Positions 9,170 through 13,781 of a stretch of 13,781 bases of DNA are shown piece after piece. The DNA is from Ophiosphaerella korrae (taxonomy: Eukaryota; Ascomycota; Dothideomycetes; Pleosporales; Phaeosphaeriaceae). The stretch lies in assembly GCA_028456385.1 (NCBI GenBank), contig JALNQF010000807.1, forward strand, positions 1-13,781, written 5' to 3'. Both the position numbers and the translations under genes were made by a program. Positions within the stretch are counted from its first letter, which is position 1, and each line of letters starts with the position of its first letter. The notes below the pieces were generated by a model. That model was not told where the DNA came from. It ran no database searches and saw only the letters and a program-made list of their open reading frames with translations.

Positions 9170-10918
9170 TATATAGGTTTACTAGATTATATTAATATAT
9201 TAGTTATTTATAAGTATCTTACTTATATTTATATCTTTTTTAGTTATACCTAGAAAGTACTTAGCTTCCTACTTATCTTATAGGTGTTATTTATATATTA
9301 TCTTTATATACTCTTTTTAGTTCTATTTATATCTAGATCTCCTATAAGGGAAATATCTAGATCCTATCTTATTAGAGTAGTAGGTAAGGTAGTTATTATA
9401 TTAACATCCTATCTATAATAATAATAAGTAGTTTAGGTTATATAGGTATAGCTAGTATTATAGTTCTTATATTAATACTAGATCTTTAATAATTAGCGCC
9501 TAATTATTATTTACGTATAACAATTTATATTATTAGGTTTACTCTACTTAGTATTCTTTATCCTTTTATTCTTTTACTAAGTAGTAGCTATCTACTAGTC
9601 TATAGATTTCTTTTATAAATCTATCTTATACTTTAGCGTTTTCTTACTTTAGCTCTAGTATTCTAGGTACTATTTTGTATTTAGAAGTCTTAGGCTCTTA
9701 ATTCTTCTTTTTATTCTTGTCTTAGGCTATATATACTCGCTTCCCTAGATATAGTGTTATCTTGCGTCTATACCCTACTCTTTTTTAGTATAGCTAAAGG
9801 TATTCTAAGGTATCTATCCTAGCTTACTTCTACTTTAGCTAATACCTTTTTACGTACCTTTATACTCTTAGTAGTATATTTATAGCTTTTTCTTTATTAT
9901 TTATTATAAAGTTAGTTAGCTTTATAGTAATCTTATAGTAGTTATATCTTTTACTTATATCTTACTACTAGAGGTTTATAGTCTTGTAACCTTTCTTCTC
10001 TTAGCTTCTTCTAGAGATTACTTCCTATTCTTTCTCTCTATTATTGTCTTACCTTTTAAGTATATTAATTTATTATATTATCTTATTCTTTACTTAGTAA
10101 TTCTTTACTATGTACTCTATTTTACTATACTTGTAGTATTTTTAGCTTTCTACTCTTTTAGAGTTCTTATAGTAATAGTATTCTTATTTTCTTAGGTTTA
10201 TATTATTAATATATATCTTATCTAGCCTAAAGTATCTATAGCTACTCTAAACTTAGTTGTTCCTATTTCTATATTAGTGCTCGTACTTAGGTTTATACTT
10301 CTTACTTTCTATTTATAGTATTTTACTATTCTTAGCTTTTACTATATATTTGTATATATAGTTATTAACTTAAATTACTTTATCTATTAGGTTCTCTATT
10401 ATCTTAATTATAGCTCTACTACGTATTAGCTTACCTTAAATATTATTTTTAAGTTTCTATTAAAATATTCTTATTAATAACTTGTTATTCTATTCTATTT
10501 ATATTACGTAGCTTTAGAACTTATTAGTATAGTCTACTACTACCTTATATTATTATAGTTACTATATTACGTACTCTACTACTACTATCTTATTTACTAG
10601 TAAAAAGGCTTATTATACTTTATCTTTAAACTTAATCTATTCTTTAAATATCTTATTATAGTTATTATTGTTATTATTAAGGTATTTTTTAAAGTATAGT
10701 ATAACCTATTTTTCTACCTAGCCCTTTATATAAAATAATATAATTATAGCTCTATCTTTATCTTAAACTTAGTCTACTTTAAAGAAGAGATTAAGTTATA
10801 AAATCTATAGCTTAAGCTTGTTTTATTCTCTATAGTAGAGGTCTAGCTTAGTAACCTTAGAAGTAGTAGTATAAGTTACTTCTATACGCTAGTTATCTAT
10901 ATTTATTAATGTATTACT
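9170..10918 (-). pseudogene. gag: Chromovirus Gag with degenerate zinc knuckle
   Basis: The minus-strand frame with codon starts at 10918, 10777 and 10138 carries a Ty3-type Gag of roughly 580 codons. The capsid region (about 10840-10340) shows the retrotransposon Gag pattern, including DKDRAIIIL and an IKG segment near 10765-10725, then the Asn-rich YLNNNNNNYNKIFKE and, after it, a Y-T-N-K-F motif near 10540-10525 (family form YxxxFxxY). The zinc knuckle follows at 10138-10097. A long basic Lys/Arg-rich tail runs to about 9200. Leader length between LTR and Gag is under about 40 bases. No ATG remains visible at the start; a lost ATG near 10910 is likely. The frame differs from Pol by one base in the -1 direction. 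Numerous TAA/TAG codons replace Gln, Arg and Trp. Confidence 0.88.
10097..10138 (-). other. CCHC zinc knuckle converted to tyrosines
   Basis: The 14 codons read YYKYSKIEYIVKNY. Spacing of the first, fourth, ninth and fourteenth residues is exactly C-x2-C-x4-H-x4-C, and all four ligand positions are TAC or TAT. TGC/TGT to TAC/TAT and CAC/CAT to TAC/TAT are single RIP transitions. The fold could no longer bind zinc or RNA. Confidence 0.9.
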
Positions 10919-10938
10919 TATCTTAAGAGTATTTAATA

Positions 10939-11381
10939 TATTAAGACCTTAGAACTAGGTAAAGGTAATAAGAGTAAGTAGGCTTCTATAAGATAGGCAA
11001 GGTTAATAAATAAGTTAGTTACTTAACTTAATTAATAGTTAGCTCTTATTAGAGTATTACAAGGTATATAAGTATTAATAAGTAGATAAGAATCTAATTA
11101 AAGTATTAGTTATAATACTCTATTAAGATAAGAAGTAAAAAAGAGATTAAATACAATAGTTTATAAAGGTCTATTAATATTCCTATATACTTACTATCTA
11201 GTATTTATTCCTAAGCGCTTACTCTAGAGTATTTGCTCTAAAGCGCTTATTCCTAAGTATTTACTCTAGAGCGTTTGCTCTAGAGTATTTACTACTAAAT
11301 AGTTATATATTCTACTATACTATATTACCTAGCCTAATTGCGTATAATATAATAGCTTACCTACTACTTAGTATTATAATA
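10939..11381 (-). repeat. 5' LTR of the chromovirus
   Basis: Promoter-side LTR of the element, collinear with 4598-5040 over all 443 bases. It holds the same 14-bp array at 11203-11300, here with several CpG sites replaced by TpA. The primer binding site should begin at about 10938 going left, but the sequence there is too altered to assign a tRNA. Confidence 0.95.
11203..11300. repeat. 14-bp tandem repeat inside the 5' LTR
   Basis: Second copy of the seven-unit array, at the same place in the LTR as 4862-4959. Most array differences between the two LTRs are transitions, several of them CG versus TA pairs. Confidence 0.85.
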
Positions 11382-11386
11382 TTTAG
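11382..11386. repeat. Target site duplication TTTAG, right copy
   Basis: Exact repeat of 4593-4597 directly after the right LTR. It lies within the transposase coding sequence, which continues in frame at 11387. Confidence 0.92.
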
Positions 11387-12735
11387 TAAATCTTTACTAT
11401 TAATTAATATAGATTTCTTCTTTAAATTATTAATATATAATATATAGTAGATATTCTACTTACTATATATAGCTAAGATCTACTTCTTTAACTAGTTAGC
11501 TAGAAGTAAGTATTATAATTTATCTAGCGCTAGGTAGAGCTCTAGATAAAGTAGAATAAAAAATTCTACTTATAGCGCGTAAGATATAAGGACCTAGTTA
11601 GAATTAACGCGTAGTTTAGACTTATATAAGATATATACTACGCGTATAAAATACTTAATAAGGATATATATAACTTTAATAAGACTAGATTTATAATAGA
11701 TATAGTAAGTACTTTAAAAGTAGTTATAAGTACTAATATAATAAGACGCGTAACTATTATTTAGCTAGGTAATTATAAGTATATTATAATAATTAAGTAT
11801 ATTAATATATTAAGCTAGAGTATCTCTCTATTTATTATCCTATCTAGTAAGCTCTATTAAGCTAGCTAGTATTAGAACCTCTTATTTAACTAGGTAATTA
11901 TCGTAAGTAATAATAGCTAGATAGATAATAGCTTTAAGCTTAAGTAAGTAAAGTACTTTAATAAATAAACTTAGTCTTATATATTAAGCGTATATAGACT
12001 CCTTATCTTTAATAGCTATAGTAGCTATACTATACCTAAGTTTAATTACTTCTATATAGAGAATATAATTATTACTCTCTATATACTATTTTATACCTTA
12101 TACTTCTTCTAACCTTTTAATATTAGCTACTTCTCTTTTCTTAAAAGAGCGTATAGATATAAAGTATCTAAGCTTACTTAGTATAAAGTATATTATATTA
12201 CTAAACTTAACTTCTTCTATATATATCTATATATTAGAAAGATAGTAATATTAGAAAAGAATATTAGAACTAGATTTCTTCTAACTAGGCTTATCTTATA
12301 TAGTCTAGAGCGCGTCCTATTATCTCTTACTATTATTAGAATACTATCTTTTCTAGAGATAGATATTACTAAATTAGAGCTATAGATAGCTAAAACTCTA
12401 TATATAACTAAGTAACTCTATTAATAAGCTTAGCTTATAAAAGACTTACTTTACTACTAGTTTTAGAGTTCTATAAGCTATATAATTAGTTAGCTTATAA
12501 AAGGCTATTAACTTACTATATAATTAGTAATAATCTTTACTAAAGAGAATATAAAGCTACGTACGTTAAATTAACGCTAATTAAACTAATTTACTAGTCG
12601 ATTAGAGTTATTATAGTAAGAGTATAGAGGGTTAAGTTATAGTAAAAAGTATAGTAATAAGTAGAGTAATTACTAACTACTTAGTAATTCTTTTAAAGAG
12701 CTTATATACATTTCTCTAAGGGCTAACTACTTTAA
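11387..12735 (+). pseudogene. Fot1/pogo-type transposase, main piece
   Basis: Frame 2 holds the rest of a Fot1/Pot2-like (Tc1-mariner superfamily, pogo branch) transposase. Order: the RGFPP-type HTH segment read as YRFLL (11408-11422), the VGKxW box near 11495, then INFNKTR-type reading NFNKTRF (family NFDETGF) at 11672-11692, IFNSYSSY at 12005-12028 (family LDGHxSH), the PPHTSHLLQP box near 12086-12115, and PFNISYFSFLKRAYR at 12113-12157 (family PLDVxxFxPLKRAYG). The three catalytic Asp positions are AAT at 11678, 12011 and 12119; the last two are 35 residues apart, the DD35D spacing of Fot1. All three now encode Asn. A basic, Lys/Gln-rich C-terminal region continues to about 12735. Its intact product would act in the nucleus, cutting the element at TA sites. 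Stops are TAA/TAG only. Confidence 0.92.
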
Positions 12736-13147
12736 GCTAACTTAAGATAAAGTAGTTCCTAATATTATCTCTTCTTATAGGCCTAGATATCCTAGCTAAG
12801 TAAAAGGAAAGTTAACTTTAGCTATCTTAACTTACTTTAAGCTAATTTTAGCTCCTATAAAGTTATTAGTATATATTTCCTTAATCTTTTACTAAAGGTC
12901 TAATATAAAGTATTTTAAAGTAAATATAAGTTATAAAGTAAACTAAGATTTTACTTTTACTTTAATAATTTTACTTTTACTTATACTTACTAATTTTACG
13001 TATATACGTATACTAGTATAAGATTATACTTAGCTTTAGTACTCCTCTTTAGTATATATAAAGACTTTACCTGTCTTACTTATATACTAACTATTCTCTA
13101 TTTACTACTAGGTACGTATTTTAGGCCTATTTATCTCTTCTTAAGAG
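12736..13147. other. Right flank of Fot1-like element, no gene seen
   Basis: Probably 3' non-coding sequence of the transposon followed by unassigned DNA. An 8-bp inverted repeat (CTACTTTA ... TAAAGTAG) lies at 12729-12757. Pyrimidine-rich ATTTTACTTTTACTT-like repeats occur at about 12948-12998, followed by a perfect 14-bp palindrome TACGTATATACGTA at 12997-13010. No transposon end could be defined. Confidence 0.4.
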
Positions 13148-13743
13148 AAGCTTAAATTAGCTTAAATTAGGCCCTTTTTATATAGAGTATTACTAACTAG
13201 TCTTATAGGACTTAGGTAGCCTCTTTATTATATACTATAGCGCTAGTATAGCTAGTTTATACTATTTTAACCTAATTTAAAATATAATACCTAAATCTAT
13301 AAAAGAGCGTTACCTAAATACTTTAAATAAGTATAGTCTCTATACTATAGTACTATATATACACTATCTATTCTCTTATACTAATAATAACTATACTAGT
13401 AGCTTTATTAGCTATATTATAGACCCTAAGGATTAGTTATAGTCTAGTATATAAGAGAGTAATAAGTAGATTAAGTATTACTAGAAGTACTATACTACTA
13501 GTTAAGATTATATTACTATAAGTTATTTAAGTTAAATTAGCTTAGATTAGCTTATACTAATATCTATATAGCCTCTTTACTTTACTTTAAGTTCTTTATA
13601 CTATTTTAAAAGAAAATTAGAGGTAGCTTTAAAAGTAAAAGGCTCTACTAGTATAGAGTATACTACTACTACTAAAGTAGTAAGTAAAGTCCTAGCTAAG
13701 ATTTAAGAGTAAGTCTTATATCCTAATTAGCTCTAATTAGCTT
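13148..13743. repeat. Imperfect inverted repeat pair, MITE-like candidate
   Basis: A doubled CTTAAATTAG motif at 13148-13171 and an imperfect reverse complement at 13722-13743 (CCTAATTAGCTCTAATTAGCTT) bracket about 550 bases. A third related motif (AAATTAGCTTAGATTAGCTT) lies at about 13536-13555. They could be terminal and subterminal repeats of a small non-autonomous transposon. No target duplication was verified, and such AT-rich motifs may recur by chance. Confidence 0.25.
13281..13433 (+). pseudogene. Possible short coding remnant, unidentified
   Basis: Plus-strand frame 3 is open for 51 codons here, which is long for this background. The translation begins NIIPKSIKERYLNTLNKY and ends near FISYIIDPKD. 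The same frame shows another open run at about 13570-13690 (KRKLEVALKVKGSTS near 13608-13652), with scattered TAA/TAG between. No family is recognised and the run may be chance. Confidence 0.2.
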
Positions 13744-13781
13744 AAATTATACTAATATAACTTATTTTAAGTAGTATAAGC

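Larger units (their letters stand above)
5690..9200 (-). pseudogene. pol: Chromovirus Pol polyprotein (PR-RT-RH-IN-CHD)
   Basis: Pol of a Ty3/Gypsy chromovirus is read on the minus strand. Anchors in one constant frame (codon starts at 8969, 8792, 7940, 7478, 6959, 6749, 6551, 6443, 5888 and 5783) show about 1,090 codons without an indel, so the damage is all substitution. The order is protease (about 8969-8730), reverse transcriptase (8280-7690), RNase H (7500-7200), integrase zinc domain (6959-6837), integrase core (6750-6440), GPF-type C-terminal part (about 6300-5930) and chromodomain (5888-5700). Protease has GAT TTA AAG at 8969-8961 in the place of the D-S-G triplet, and the degenerate equivalent of the ILGLPWL box at about 8755-8735. 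Dozens of TAA/TAG codons replace Gln, Trp and Arg. The upstream border is approximate: Gag is in a different frame and the two frames meet at about 9140-9200. Confidence 0.93.
4598..11381 (-). mobile_element. Full-length Ty3/Gypsy chromovirus, RIP-inactivated
   Basis: A 6,784-bp element is bounded by 443-bp LTRs that align without gaps at a constant offset of 6,341 bases, and flanked by identical TTTAG duplications. The ends are TATTA...TAATA, the expected form of TGTTA...TAACA after RIP. The polypurine tract next to the left LTR and the order of domains place transcription on the minus strand. Domain order is Gag, protease, reverse transcriptase, RNase H, integrase, chromodomain, which defines the chromovirus branch of Ty3/Gypsy; the chromodomain normally steers integration to methylated heterochromatin. 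Every coding domain carries multiple nonsense codons and altered catalytic residues. The element interrupts a Fot1-like transposase gene. Confidence 0.95.

Noticed and set aside
10921..10938. Primer binding site of the chromovirus
   Set aside because: The position is right, but the bases are too altered by RIP to match any tRNA 3' end with confidence.
5100..11000. Long low-GC region as a novel gene cluster
   Set aside because: Domain-by-domain reading on the minus strand accounts for nearly all of it as Gag and Pol of one chromovirus.
4236..12900. Terminal inverted repeats of the Fot1-like element
   Set aside because: By-eye comparison of 4236-4441 with the right flank gave only short AT-rich matches, so no ends are claimed.
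1..13781. CRISPR arrays, tRNA or rRNA genes, bacterial operons or insertion sequences
   Set aside because: Tandem repeats lack spacers, no cloverleaf or rRNA segments were recognised, and composition and element types are fungal.

Overview
The window looks like an AT-rich, transposon-filled block from a filamentous ascomycete (Pezizomycotina). It carries no intact gene that I can support. By eye, CpA and its complement TpG are almost absent, TpA is greatly over-represented, TGA is very rare, and every recognisable protein remnant is broken by TAA/TAG rather than by rearrangement. This is the classical signature of repeat-induced point mutation (RIP), which is known only in fungi and is strongest in this group. 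I cannot name the species.

Layout from left to right. (1) 1-1200: a minus-strand gene remnant (about 185-1190), possibly a retroelement Gag but unassigned. (2) 1201-2140: no gene; degenerate ~50-bp direct repeats, a six-copy 12-bp tandem array and a short hairpin. (3) about 2140-4135: a plus-strand Ty3/Gypsy polyprotein remnant (Gag-like region, protease, start of reverse transcriptase), cut off just after the YIDD box and followed by a 17-bp tandem array (4151-4235). (4) about 4440-4597 and 11387-12735: the two halves of one Fot1/pogo-type transposase gene on the plus strand. (5) 4598-11381: a complete Ty3/Gypsy chromovirus on the minus strand (6,784 bp, two 443-bp LTRs, 5-bp target duplication TTTAG) inserted inside that transposase gene. 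(6) 12736-13781: unassigned RIP-altered DNA with weak repeats and one possible coding remnant.

The chromovirus can be read almost end to end in element order (minus strand): 5' LTR, Gag with a CCHC zinc knuckle, protease, reverse transcriptase, RNase H, integrase (HHCC and D,D35E), chromodomain, a ~600-bp tail, polypurine tract, 3' LTR. At every anchor I checked, Pol stays in one frame from protease to chromodomain, so the damage is substitutions, not indels. Many catalytic or metal-binding residues are changed by the transitions RIP would produce: Asp to Asn codons, Cys and His to Tyr codons, Trp and Gln to stops. Nothing here should be mobile now.

The least expected feature is a plus-strand, coding-like frame in the tail between the chromodomain and the 3' LTR (about 5102-5717), antisense to the element. 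The nested order gives a history: the Fot1-like element was present first, the chromovirus landed in it, and RIP mutated all layers. The two LTRs now differ at about 28 of 443 positions, nearly all transitions, several of them paired CpG-to-TpA changes.
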